Below are positions 34,847 to 43,637 of a stretch of DNA of 64,000 nt, in pieces (position 1 is the first letter of the stretch; each line of letters begins with the position of its first letter). The notes beneath the pieces are model-generated. The model did not search any database and was not told where the DNA came from. It saw only the letters and a list, made by a program, of their open reading frames with translations. The position numbers and the translations under genes were made by a program. The DNA comes from CG2-30-36-16 sp964372115 (GTDB lineage: Bacteria; Bacteroidota; Ignavibacteria; Ignavibacteriales; Ignavibacteriaceae): contig CAYJPN010000021.1 in NCBI GenBank assembly GCA_964372115.1, positions 32,212 through 96,211 on the forward strand, read 5' to 3'.

Positions 34847-35419
34847 TTATTTATTAGATAGTTTGCTATTGGCGTCCATAAGCTTGTTAAGCCCATTTGC
34901 CGCAAACTCACCGATAAGAAGCTCGGCTTCGTTAAAGGTTTTTTTAAGCAGTTCAAATTCCTCTTCGGCAAAGCCGGAGAGAACGTATTCAGCCATTTCA
35001 CCCTTTAAAAAATTGCTTCCTATTCCAATACGAATTCTTGGAAAGTTGCCGGAAGCAAGGTGATAAATAATAGAACTAATGCCATTATGACCTCCGTCCC
35101 CGCCGGATGTCCTAACTCTGATTCGGGCAGTTTCTAAATTGATATCATCATGCACTACCAACAGATCTTCCGGAGATAAATTATTATCTTCAAGAAGCTG
35201 TAATGCAGCTAAGCCGCTATTGTTAACGAAAGTAGTAGGTTTTACCAGTAACACAATGTTACTGTTAAAATTTGTTTCGGCAAAATAATAGTCGCCGTTA
35301 CCTGGCGAAAAATTTAAAGATTTTTTTTCAGCGATATAATCTAAAAGCATAAAACCGGCATTATGACGTGTAAACGCATAACGCCGGCCGGGGTTTCCAA
35401 TGCCTATAATTATTCGCAC
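34847..35419 (-). CDS. pth: Peptidyl-tRNA hydrolase
   Basis: 190 residues. Pth frees tRNA from peptidyl-tRNA dropped by ribosomes. GIGNPGRRYAFTRHNAGF (residues 6-23) carries the conserved Asn and catalytic His, LVVHDDINLE the Asp, and GGDGGHNGISSI the substrate loop. 15 bases after bL25, a conserved pairing in bacteria. Confidence 0.96.
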   Translation of the reverse strand: MRIIIGIGNPGRRYAFTRHNAGFMLLDYIAEKKSLNFSPGNGDYYFAETNFNSNIVLLVKPTTFVNNSGLAALQLLEDNNLSPEDLLVVHDDINLETARIRVRTSGGDGGHNGISSIIYHLASGNFPRIRIGIGSNFLKGEMAEYVLSGFAEEEFELLKKTFNEAELLIGEFAANGLNKLMDANSKLSNK

Positions 35420-35434
35420 AAAAACAATATGCTT

Positions 35435-36070
35435 TTATTCGTCGTCTTCCGATTTACCTTTTCCTATAACAACAGGCTGTACAGTTTCTTCACCGTCTTC
35501 ACCTTCAGTTGTTGTTTTTTCTCCCTTAGGAGGAACAACGGATACAATGACTGCATCTTCAGGGTTTAGAATCGAAATATTTTCAAAATTAAGAGAGCCG
35601 GCATGAATGGCATCTCCGATTTTTAAGTTTGTTATATCAATATCGAGATGTTGAGGTATGTCTTTCGGTAAGCATTCAATTTCAACTTTATGAAGCAGAT
35701 GTTGTAATAATCCGCCGTCTTTTACACCCACAGCAGCACCGTGGAACTGCACAGGAACTTGAAGTTGAATTTTTTCACCTGTAGTAAGAGCATATAAATC
35801 AAAGTGAATTACTCTATCCGTAAGTGGATCGAATTGTATATCCTTTATTACGCATTCATGTGTTCCCTTGCCCTCAAACTCTAACGAAATTAGATGAGCT
35901 TCGGATGTGAATACTAAGGGTTTCAGCGCTTTTTCGGTAACATCAACGGCAATTGGTTCATCATGTCTTCCATAAAAAACACCGGGCACGCGCCCGTTTT
36001 TTCTTAATTCAGTCAGGTCGCCTTTAGTACCAATTTTTCTCTCGTTTGCTTTTAATACTACTATTTCCAT
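35435..36070 (-). CDS. rplY: Large ribosomal subunit protein bL25 (CTC form)
   Basis: 211 residues: an N-terminal 5S-rRNA-binding L25 domain (about 1-95, RKNGRVPGVFYG, IKDIQFDPLTDRVIHFDLY) plus the beta-rich CTC domain (about 96-185, VPVQFHGAAVGVKDGGLLQHLLHKVEIECLP). The acidic tail ends GKGKSEDDE. CTC proteins are linked to general stress in some bacteria. Between prs and pth, the common order. Confidence 0.95.
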   Translation of the reverse strand: MEIVVLKANERKIGTKGDLTELRKNGRVPGVFYGRHDEPIAVDVTEKALKPLVFTSEAHLISLEFEGKGTHECVIKDIQFDPLTDRVIHFDLYALTTGEKIQLQVPVQFHGAAVGVKDGGLLQHLLHKVEIECLPKDIPQHLDIDITNLKIGDAIHAGSLNFENISILNPEDAVIVSVVPPKGEKTTTEGEDGEETVQPVVIGKGKSEDDE

Positions 36071-36090
36071 TTTATCTCCAGTAACTAATA

Positions 36091-37038
36091 TTATCCTTTA
36101 TCAATATCAAATAATGAACTAATTGACTCATTATTGAATGTTCGGCGAATTGCCTCAGCAAATAAATCCGATGCCGTGGTAACAACTATTTTGTCAGTTT
36201 TTCCTTCGGGTCTAAAATCTATTGAATCCATAACGTACAGCTTTGTAAGCTGAGAACTTTGCACCCGTTCGATGGCTGTACCCGAGAGCAATGGGTGCGT
36301 AATTGCTCCATATATATTTTTAGCGCCGTTTTTTTTAAGTACTTCTATTGCAGCAACAAAAGTTCCTGCGGTATCAATCAAATCATCAACAATTAATACA
36401 TCTTTGTCTTCAACCGAACCTATTATGTTTACGACTTCGGCGACATTTTGTTTTGGGCGTCTTTTGTCTATAACAACCAAACTTGCGTTTAACTTTTTTG
36501 CGTAAGAACGAGCTATTTTTATTCCACCCACATCGGGTGATACAACCACTAAATTTTCGCTTATGTTTGTAAACAGTGAAGCAAAAATTGATGACGCATA
36601 TAAATGGTCGAATGGAATATCAAAAAAACCCTGTATTTGGGCTGCGTGTAAATCCATCGTAATTACCCTATCGGCGCCAGATACCGTAAGCAGGTTAGCA
36701 ATAAGTTTAGCTGTAATAGAAACCCTTGGCTGATCTTTTCTATCTTGTCGTGCATAACCAAAATAAGGAATTACAGCAGTAATTCTTTTTGCCGAAGCGC
36801 GTTTTGCTGCATCTATCATTATCAGCAATTCCATCAAATTATCGCCGGGAGGGTTTGTAGGTTGAATAATAAAAACTTCCGAACCGCGGATATTTTCACC
36901 ATATTTAACCCAAATTTCACCGTCGCTAAACCTTTTAAGTTCTAACGCACCGAGCGGTCTATCCAATTTTCGGGCTATTTTTTCTGCCAGCGGACGGTTA
37001 GAGCCACCTGAAAATATTTTAAAATCGGTAATTGCCAT
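36091..37038 (-). CDS. prs: Ribose-phosphate pyrophosphokinase
   Basis: 315 residues, normal class I length. It makes PRPP from ribose 5-phosphate and ATP. FSDGEIWVKYGENIRGSEVFI, the ATP-loop ARQDRKDQPRVSITAKL, the flexible-loop basic pair KRRPKQN and the PRPP loop VLIVDDLIDTAGTF are all present. It heads prs-rplY-pth. Confidence 0.97.
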   Translation of the reverse strand: MAITDFKIFSGGSNRPLAEKIARKLDRPLGALELKRFSDGEIWVKYGENIRGSEVFIIQPTNPPGDNLMELLIMIDAAKRASAKRITAVIPYFGYARQDRKDQPRVSITAKLIANLLTVSGADRVITMDLHAAQIQGFFDIPFDHLYASSIFASLFTNISENLVVVSPDVGGIKIARSYAKKLNASLVVIDKRRPKQNVAEVVNIIGSVEDKDVLIVDDLIDTAGTFVAAIEVLKKNGAKNIYGAITHPLLSGTAIERVQSSQLTKLYVMDSIDFRPEGKTDKIVVTTASDLFAEAIRRTFNNESISSLFDIDKG

Positions 37039-37141
37039 TTAAAATTATAAAATTTTCGTCAATACATTATAAAAAAAGAGACGCAAGATAAATAAATCCG
37101 TCTGGTAAGTCAATAAAAGTTGAATCGCAAAAATTGCTTAA

Positions 37142-37801
37142 TTAATCCTTTTTCTTTCTAAATAAAAAGAAAATTACTATTAAAAGCACAGCCCCGGAAA
37201 GGAAAAATATCCAATAGGGCGTTTCTTTCAACTTGAAGGGGCGAAATGTGAACGAAATAGTTTTTCCGCTTCCTATCTCAGAAAGCGAATAATTCCATGT
37301 TAAAGTTTGATTTTCTTCATTATGGGCGTTGTGTGTAATAATTTCGCCCGATACGGTATAAATATATTTTACGAAATATTTTGAACCATCTATTCCAAAA
37401 CCGGTTGCAATTGGTGGAATAAACTGGGAAAATATTTTTTGCCCTTCCGCTCCATCTTTTAATGAAAATTCGGCATCACTAAACGCCCTGGCTTCATTTA
37501 ATGAATCGATTTGTACAAAAGATAATTCAATCTTTGCGTGAATAGTACTGTCTGTGGAATCGGAAAAAACAGCTATATTTTCAATTGTACTGTGTGTTGA
37601 AGAAAATTCATTTCGAATTGAGTCTGCGTTAAATAACCCCAAACGTTCTAAAAACAGCGCGCCGGTACTATCCGGAAGAGGCATCCAATACTCAACACTC
37701 GTTTTACCGGAACCATCCGGATAAAGATAAATATGCTGATTATAATTTAAACAACCGTTTATTACGATTGCAAGAAAGGAAAGAAGCAAAAGCTTTTTCA
37801 C
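37142..37801 (-). CDS. Putative lipoprotein with C-terminal membrane helix, unknown function
   Basis: 219 residues. MKKLLLLSFLAIVINGC is a lipoprotein signal (lipobox Cys17). The domain begins HIYLYPDGSGKTSVEYWMP, a pattern met in lineage-specific lipoproteins where it resembles DUF3153/LppM-like two-strand starts. A hydrophobic helix at about 193-213 ends in RKKKD. The protein would be held at the outer face of a membrane at both ends. No function assigned. The gene stands alone between prs and the divergent FmdB gene. Confidence 0.75.
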   Translation of the reverse strand: MKKLLLLSFLAIVINGCLNYNQHIYLYPDGSGKTSVEYWMPLPDSTGALFLERLGLFNADSIRNEFSSTHSTIENIAVFSDSTDSTIHAKIELSFVQIDSLNEARAFSDAEFSLKDGAEGQKIFSQFIPPIATGFGIDGSKYFVKYIYTVSGEIITHNAHNEENQTLTWNYSLSEIGSGKTISFTFRPFKLKETPYWIFFLSGAVLLIVIFFLFRKKKD

Positions 37802-37931
37802 AATTTTATTTCCATTGGATTTAGGTTACAAAATTTTCTAAATGAATCTTAATAAATATACACGAATCAAAGTTATAGAAAAAAAACAATTTTTTCATTA
37901 TTATTGTCGCTAAAATTTTTAAGGATAGAAT

Positions 37932-38207
37932 ATGCCAACGTATGATTATAAATGTTTGAGTTGTAACGACAGATTTGAATTATTTCAGTCGATGACTGCG
38001 GAACCGATAAAAGTATGCCCCAAATGTTCAGGCGAAGTAAAACGATTAATTGGAGCCGGGGCAGGTCCGATATTTAAGGGCACCGGTTTTTACCAAACAG
38101 ATTATAAAAATCCTTCAAAAAAAAATAATACCGCTGCAAATAAAGCAAAACCGGAAAGTGCAAAACCGGTTGCCTCTGAAAAACCAATCGAAAAAAAAGC
38201 TATTTAG
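37932..38207 (+). CDS. FmdB-family zinc-ribbon protein
   Basis: 91 residues. MPTYDYKCLSCNDRFE and the second pair CPKCSG form the CxxC...CxxC zinc ribbon; IGAGAGPIFKGTGFYQTDY is the conserved second part, then a lysine-rich, low-complexity tail. FmdB proteins were named as putative regulators of formamide hydrolysis but are widespread with no settled role. AAGGA lies six bases before the ATG. Confidence 0.92.
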   Translation: MPTYDYKCLSCNDRFELFQSMTAEPIKVCPKCSGEVKRLIGAGAGPIFKGTGFYQTDYKNPSKKNNTAANKAKPESAKPVASEKPIEKKAI

Positions 38208-38336
38208 CCTGCTCTGCAAAAACAAAAAAAGATTGTTTCATAAATAATTGATTATCCTTCAAATCTTTCCTAATCAGCTATAAGATTTGGAATATTATTG
38301 TGATTTATTCATTTACTGTATAACAGCCTTTTATTT

Positions 38337-41300
38337 TTAGAAATCCGCTCCAAGCGATATATAAAATTTAGGCTGCGAAAAGTGTTGAAAATTATAAGCC
38401 CATGCAACATCAAACCGCACCAAAAAATAGAGCAGGTATACTCTTGCTCCGAAACCTGTGCCCATCAACAAATCTTTTGTAACAATTTTCCCATTTTCGT
38501 TTTTATGGAACAGTTGAAGTTGCTCATTTTTTGTCCAGGCGCTCCCCATATCAATAAAGGCAGTTCCGAGAATATTACTAAATAAAATTGGGAAGGCTCC
38601 CGTAACAAGGTAGCGAATGAGTGGAAAACGAAGTTCCATATTCATCAAACCGTAACGTGTTCCTATTTGCTGTGCGTAATCGTAACCTCTAAGCGGAAGA
38701 CCCGGTGTTAAAAAGGCAAAATCTGCAGCCGACTCTAATGGAATATTTGTATTTGCAAAATTCCTATTTATCCAGTTTTCAATTCCGCCTATAAAAAATC
38801 TCTGAGGGGTAAGACCACCCGAGTACGCGCCGGATAATCTGAAGGCGAATGAATAATCGCCCCAGAAAAGAAAGTACTTTCTAAAATCACCAAGGAATGA
38901 GTAGAAAGTATTATTTTTACCGAGAACACCCGGGTTACCCATAACATCAAAACGGTAACGCGAGCCATCAACCGGTGAAGTGTAACCCCACAATACATTA
39001 TCGTGGACAAAACTTAAAGTGGGAATTAAGTAATTAACTTTGTCGGTTGGTTCACTCGGGCTATCAAGATTTTCCTGCGAAACGTTTAACCAGCTTAAGC
39101 CTGCATCAAATCTATTGAACTTGCTTAGTGGATAGCTCGCGGAAATAATAGCGCCGTAATTTCTATACCGAAATAAATTAGAGCGACCACCTCTTGAAAG
39201 AAATATAAAGCGCGCTGTATGAAATCCTTCAATACCAAAGTTTATACGCCCTGGCAGGTAGTGGTAAGCGAGACCGTAATCGCTGTTTTTCAAATCTACC
39301 TGAAGACTGGTTACACCAATGAGCCTATGATTACCAAGCATATCGCTGAATGAAATTACTGTTGTTCCAAGCAATCCGTATAGCGAGCTGTAACCCGCGT
39401 TGGCATATATCAGATCGGGGGAAAAAGTTATTTTGTACCGGTTAACTTTAAAGTTACCATTTTCGTCCAGGTTGTCGGTTGGATTAAAAAGGCTGTCTTT
39501 AACGTTTATAGTATCGCCGCCTATTTTTGAATTATCACCGAAAACATAATTATGAAAATTTACTTTTACTGAGTCGCCAGTTGCCGTAGAAGAATCTACA
39601 AAACTGCCTGTATAAAATTGAACATCATTTGAGTTTGTTGAATCTTTTTTTGTTTCACTGATTTCATTTTCTTCAAACAAACCGCCTTTGCTTGTTTCCT
39701 GGTTCCGCAAATTTTGTATGTAAATAGTTGGTTCAAGCTGCGCAACTCCCGCAGAGCCTTCAAAAGGATTTGTTAATAAAAAGATATTAAATGCCGACTG
39801 ATACAAACTTGAGAATACAAGTTTTTTACCGTCTGCCGATGCGGAAATTTGATACAAACCGTTTAGCGAATTTGTAACTGGAATAGCAGGGTATTCGGTT
39901 AATGCTGTAACACTATCGGTATTGCCAATTATAACTCTTCTTTTGTAGATATTATTTATCCCGTTAGCATCGGAGATGTACAAAATTTCATCTCCGGAAG
40001 AGCCAACCACAGGCGCGGTTTCATCACTTTGCGGAAGATCAGTAATTTGCTCAATCTTTTTTGAGTCTATTTCTATTGAATACAAATCGAGTTGATGATA
40101 ATCGTGGTTATAAAATTTAAAGCTGTCGGGCATAACCATCGTAGTAATCTGGTCGGTTCTATCGGAAGAAAAATATAATTTTTTACCATCGGGTGACCAA
40201 GCGGGAGAAGAATCGGTAAATAAATCGCTCGTTAAATTTATTAGATTTTTATCAGCAATATTATAAAGATAAATATCCGACTGCCTCGGCATTTGACCGA
40301 TAAAAGCAATTTTTTTACCGTCAGGCGACCACATTACACTCTCAATTGCATCAAGCTGAACCGGCAGCGTTTCGTAATCATCGCTTTCAACATCAATCAA
40401 ATAAATTACATCATAGCCGCTGCTTTTTGCAGATAACGCTATATGTGTTCCATCGGGCGACCAGCTTAAACCGGGTGTGAGAATGTTTAATTCTTCAAAA
40501 TCGTTTGTGCGGTTACCTTCCACAAGTTTTTTTATTATTTTACCGTCGGTGGCGTTCATCAGAAAAACATCAAAATAATAATCGCGGTTTGAGATAAACG
40601 CTATTTTATCGCCTTGCGGCGAAATTGCCGGACTAGTATTATAAAAACCGCCGTCTTCACGGTTATCGGTCAACCTTTTTGCAAATTCATCGGGATCGTT
40701 TCTTTTTGCAATATCAGGCCAAAAGGTTTTTTTTATATCTTTTTTCCATCGCTCGTTTAATTCTTTTATATCAATTCCAATAGCCGCTTTAAAACCTTCA
40801 TCAACATTGCCGGTGCTTTTTATTTTGTTTATAAGCTCGCCTATTTTTTCTTTACCGTATTTTTTTGAGATATAATAAAAGACTGCCTGTCCGCCGCGGT
40901 AAGCAAAATAGCCGCCAAGCTGCTGGATGTCGGGCAGATACTCATTAATAGCCGCGTCGCGTATAAACATATCGGTATCAACATCCCAGCCAAGAGCCTG
41001 GTATTCAGCCATACCTTCACTAAACCATAACGGAATATTTATTGAAATATTATTTGAAATTATATTTTGAGCCGATCCGCCGTAAAACATATCATTCATT
41101 ACAGCATGTACGAGTTCGTGATGAATTAAATGCTCGAATTTTTTATACGAACCTCTAAATTGTACAACAACCCGGTTTTTAAATAACTCGGTAAAACCCT
41201 CAATACCCTCACTTAAATATTGATCGGTAATATTTGTTTCTTGAAAATCGTTTTGACTATTATAAACGATTACCGAAATGCGGTTGTTTATACGGTATTT

Positions 41301-41519
41301 AAAACTTTTTTGAATTGAAGAGAGTGACTCCTCGGAAATTTTTGCCGCAAACTCCGCAAGTTTCGGAGCATCCTGAGTAAAATATATATCACAATGATCG
41401 GTTTGAATATAATACCAGGTAAAGTCTTTGTACTGAACCTTATTTTTTCCAAACTGGGCAAAAACCGCGGTTGAAAAAACCAAACTTAAAATAAAAATTT
41501 TGAGAAATAATTTTCTCAT
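38337..41519 (-). CDS. Peptidase MA-like / WD40-like propeller / outer-membrane barrel protein
   Basis: 1060 residues in three parts. After a signal peptide (FILSLVFSTAVFAQ) a gluzincin-type domain has HHELVHAVMND and, about 35 residues on, WFSEGMAEYQA: zinc ligands HExxH plus the downstream Glu. The middle (about 290-620) has at least six PD40/TolB blades such as LSWSPDGTHIALSA. The last about 380 residues are a BamA/surface-antigen-type beta barrel (GGIENWINRNF, GYDYAQQIGTRYGLMNMELRFP, final aromatic F in YISLGADF). So a barrel-anchored periplasmic or surface metalloprotease. It lies 12 bases after rnr. Confidence 0.85.
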   Translation of the reverse strand: MRKLFLKIFILSLVFSTAVFAQFGKNKVQYKDFTWYYIQTDHCDIYFTQDAPKLAEFAAKISEESLSSIQKSFKYRINNRISVIVYNSQNDFQETNITDQYLSEGIEGFTELFKNRVVVQFRGSYKKFEHLIHHELVHAVMNDMFYGGSAQNIISNNISINIPLWFSEGMAEYQALGWDVDTDMFIRDAAINEYLPDIQQLGGYFAYRGGQAVFYYISKKYGKEKIGELINKIKSTGNVDEGFKAAIGIDIKELNERWKKDIKKTFWPDIAKRNDPDEFAKRLTDNREDGGFYNTSPAISPQGDKIAFISNRDYYFDVFLMNATDGKIIKKLVEGNRTNDFEELNILTPGLSWSPDGTHIALSAKSSGYDVIYLIDVESDDYETLPVQLDAIESVMWSPDGKKIAFIGQMPRQSDIYLYNIADKNLINLTSDLFTDSSPAWSPDGKKLYFSSDRTDQITTMVMPDSFKFYNHDYHQLDLYSIEIDSKKIEQITDLPQSDETAPVVGSSGDEILYISDANGINNIYKRRVIIGNTDSVTALTEYPAIPVTNSLNGLYQISASADGKKLVFSSLYQSAFNIFLLTNPFEGSAGVAQLEPTIYIQNLRNQETSKGGLFEENEISETKKDSTNSNDVQFYTGSFVDSSTATGDSVKVNFHNYVFGDNSKIGGDTINVKDSLFNPTDNLDENGNFKVNRYKITFSPDLIYANAGYSSLYGLLGTTVISFSDMLGNHRLIGVTSLQVDLKNSDYGLAYHYLPGRINFGIEGFHTARFIFLSRGGRSNLFRYRNYGAIISASYPLSKFNRFDAGLSWLNVSQENLDSPSEPTDKVNYLIPTLSFVHDNVLWGYTSPVDGSRYRFDVMGNPGVLGKNNTFYSFLGDFRKYFLFWGDYSFAFRLSGAYSGGLTPQRFFIGGIENWINRNFANTNIPLESAADFAFLTPGLPLRGYDYAQQIGTRYGLMNMELRFPLIRYLVTGAFPILFSNILGTAFIDMGSAWTKNEQLQLFHKNENGKIVTKDLLMGTGFGARVYLLYFLVRFDVAWAYNFQHFSQPKFYISLGADF

Positions 41520-41531
41520 AACAAAATCCTC

Positions 41532-43637
41532 TTAATCTTCAACAATTATAAAATCCAATTCGGATTTATCCTTATCGACCCGAACAAGTTTTGCTGTTAC
41601 TTTACCGCCGAGCCGGAATTGTTTTTTTGTTCTTCTTCCAATTAAAGAATAATTTTTTTCATCATAAACATAAAAATCTCCCTCCAAATCGCGCACGCGT
41701 ACAAGCCCTTCGGCAAGTATTTCGGTTAACTTTATAAACATTCCAAAGTGTACTATGCCCGAGATTACCGCATGAAATTCTTCTCCTATATGATCCCCAA
41801 GGTATTCGATCTGTTTTAGTTTGACAGAATATCTTTCGGCTTCAACGGCTGATCGTTCAGTTGCGGATATGTGTTCGCTTATTTCCTGCAAATTTTTGTA
41901 CGAATACAAATTGCCGTTGCCGCTTGCACCACCCGTATAAATATAAAGTAACCGGTGAACTATCAAATCGGCATAACGCCTAATAGGCGAAGTGAAATGT
42001 GTATAGTAGCTAAAGCCTAAACCGTAATGCCCAATATTATCCGGTGAGTATATTGCCTTAGCCATCGAACGTATCGCAAGTTCGTTTATCAATGCTTCCT
42101 CCTCATCCCCTTTTACCTGCGTCATCAAGCGCTGAAACTGATTTGAACGGGTTGATGAGTTCGGATCGAATGAATAACCAAGAGTCTTTACGAAGCGCGC
42201 AAATTCATTAAGTTTTTCCTGATCGGGCAAATCGTGAACGCGGTATATATATGGTTTTATTGTTCCCGATTTCGGTACGGCAATATGTTTGGCAACAATC
42301 TGGTTGGCAAGCAGCATAAATTCTTCCACAAGCTGGTTGCTTTCTTTCATTTCTTTGCGGTACACATTTACGGGCACGCCGTTCTCGTCAAGTACAAATT
42401 TTACTTCCGGGGTAAAAAAATCAATGCTGCCTTCGCGCATCCTTTTTTTGCGAATGGTTTGGGCGAGTTTATGAAGCTGAAGTATATCGTATCTGAAATC
42501 ACCTTTTTTTGTTTCGATGATTTGTTGAACCTCGTCATAAGTAAATCTTCGTTTACTTTTGATGACCGATTTACTGATTTTATACGTTTCAACTTTTCCG
42601 CGCGGAGTAATTTCCGCTACAACTGAATATGTTAATCTTTCTTCGTCGGGCACAAGAGAGCAGATACCATTTGAAAGTTTTTCCGGCAGCATTGGTATTA
42701 CCTGTCCGACAAGATAAACACTGTTCCCACGGGTTAATGCTTCATCATCAAGCGCAGAGTTTGGTTGCACGTAGTTCGAAACATCAGCAATATGAATTCC
42801 AACAGAATAATTTCCGTTCTCCAATTTTTCAAACGAAAGAGCATCATCAAAATCTTTTGCATCTTCAGGGTCAATTGTAACAACGTTGTGCTCTCTAAAA
42901 TCCATTCTGTTTTTTAAAACAGACACATTAACAACTAACGATATTTTTTCGGCTTCATTAATTACAGCTTCGCTGAATTTATAGGGAAGATTAAATTGCT
43001 GCGCGATGGCTGCCAGTTCTGTTTTGGGAGAACCGGATGCGCCTATAACATCAATAACTTTTCCTTCCGGGTTCAGAAGCGAATTTTCCCAGGTAATTTC
43101 ACCAACTAAAACTTTATCCCCCTTTTTAGCGCCTTTAAGATGATTTTCAAATATGTAAATATCGCGATGAATAGTCGGATCATCGGGTTTAAGAAAATAA
43201 AATGATTTTGACTTTCGCAGCGTTCCGACAATAGTTTCACGCTTCCGTTTTATTACTTTGATTATCTGACCCTCAAGATTTTTACCTTTTCTATTTGCAA
43301 ATACCGACGCTTCAACAATATCTCCCGAAAATGCAGCCCCGAGATTTCTTTCGGCAACAAATACATCGCCGAGTTTTGAGTTTTTTAATACAACAAACCC
43401 GAATCCATTTTCATTTACTTCAAGTACACCGGTTACAACATTCGTTTCCGGAACAACATTTAAACTGTAACGTTTACCGTTTTTTATAAGAAAATTTTCC
43501 TGAACTAATTGAAATAAAACCGCCTTCAGAGCCTCATATTCGTACTCTTCGTTAAGGTTTAGTTTTTTTGCAATATCTCTCGGCTTGATTGATAAACCGA
43601 AATTCTTTTTAAAAAATGCTTTTACTTTATGTTTCAT
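41532..43637 (-). CDS. rnr: Ribonuclease R
   Basis: 701 residues. The order is an N-terminal winged-helix (IKPRDIAKKLNL), cold-shock domains (NENGFGFVVLK, VFVAERNLG), the RNB catalytic domain with DPEDAKDFDDALSF (the Asp cluster for Mg2+) and SIDFFTPEVKFVLDE, and a C-terminal S1 domain (GEEFHAVISGIVHFGMFIKL). Degrades structured RNA 3'-5'. Its ATG overlaps the stop of tamB by one base, and it lies upstream of the peptidase-barrel gene. Confidence 0.96.
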   Translation of the reverse strand: MKHKVKAFFKKNFGLSIKPRDIAKKLNLNEEYEYEALKAVLFQLVQENFLIKNGKRYSLNVVPETNVVTGVLEVNENGFGFVVLKNSKLGDVFVAERNLGAAFSGDIVEASVFANRKGKNLEGQIIKVIKRKRETIVGTLRKSKSFYFLKPDDPTIHRDIYIFENHLKGAKKGDKVLVGEITWENSLLNPEGKVIDVIGASGSPKTELAAIAQQFNLPYKFSEAVINEAEKISLVVNVSVLKNRMDFREHNVVTIDPEDAKDFDDALSFEKLENGNYSVGIHIADVSNYVQPNSALDDEALTRGNSVYLVGQVIPMLPEKLSNGICSLVPDEERLTYSVVAEITPRGKVETYKISKSVIKSKRRFTYDEVQQIIETKKGDFRYDILQLHKLAQTIRKKRMREGSIDFFTPEVKFVLDENGVPVNVYRKEMKESNQLVEEFMLLANQIVAKHIAVPKSGTIKPYIYRVHDLPDQEKLNEFARFVKTLGYSFDPNSSTRSNQFQRLMTQVKGDEEEALINELAIRSMAKAIYSPDNIGHYGLGFSYYTHFTSPIRRYADLIVHRLLYIYTGGASGNGNLYSYKNLQEISEHISATERSAVEAERYSVKLKQIEYLGDHIGEEFHAVISGIVHFGMFIKLTEILAEGLVRVRDLEGDFYVYDEKNYSLIGRRTKKQFRLGGKVTAKLVRVDKDKSELDFIIVED

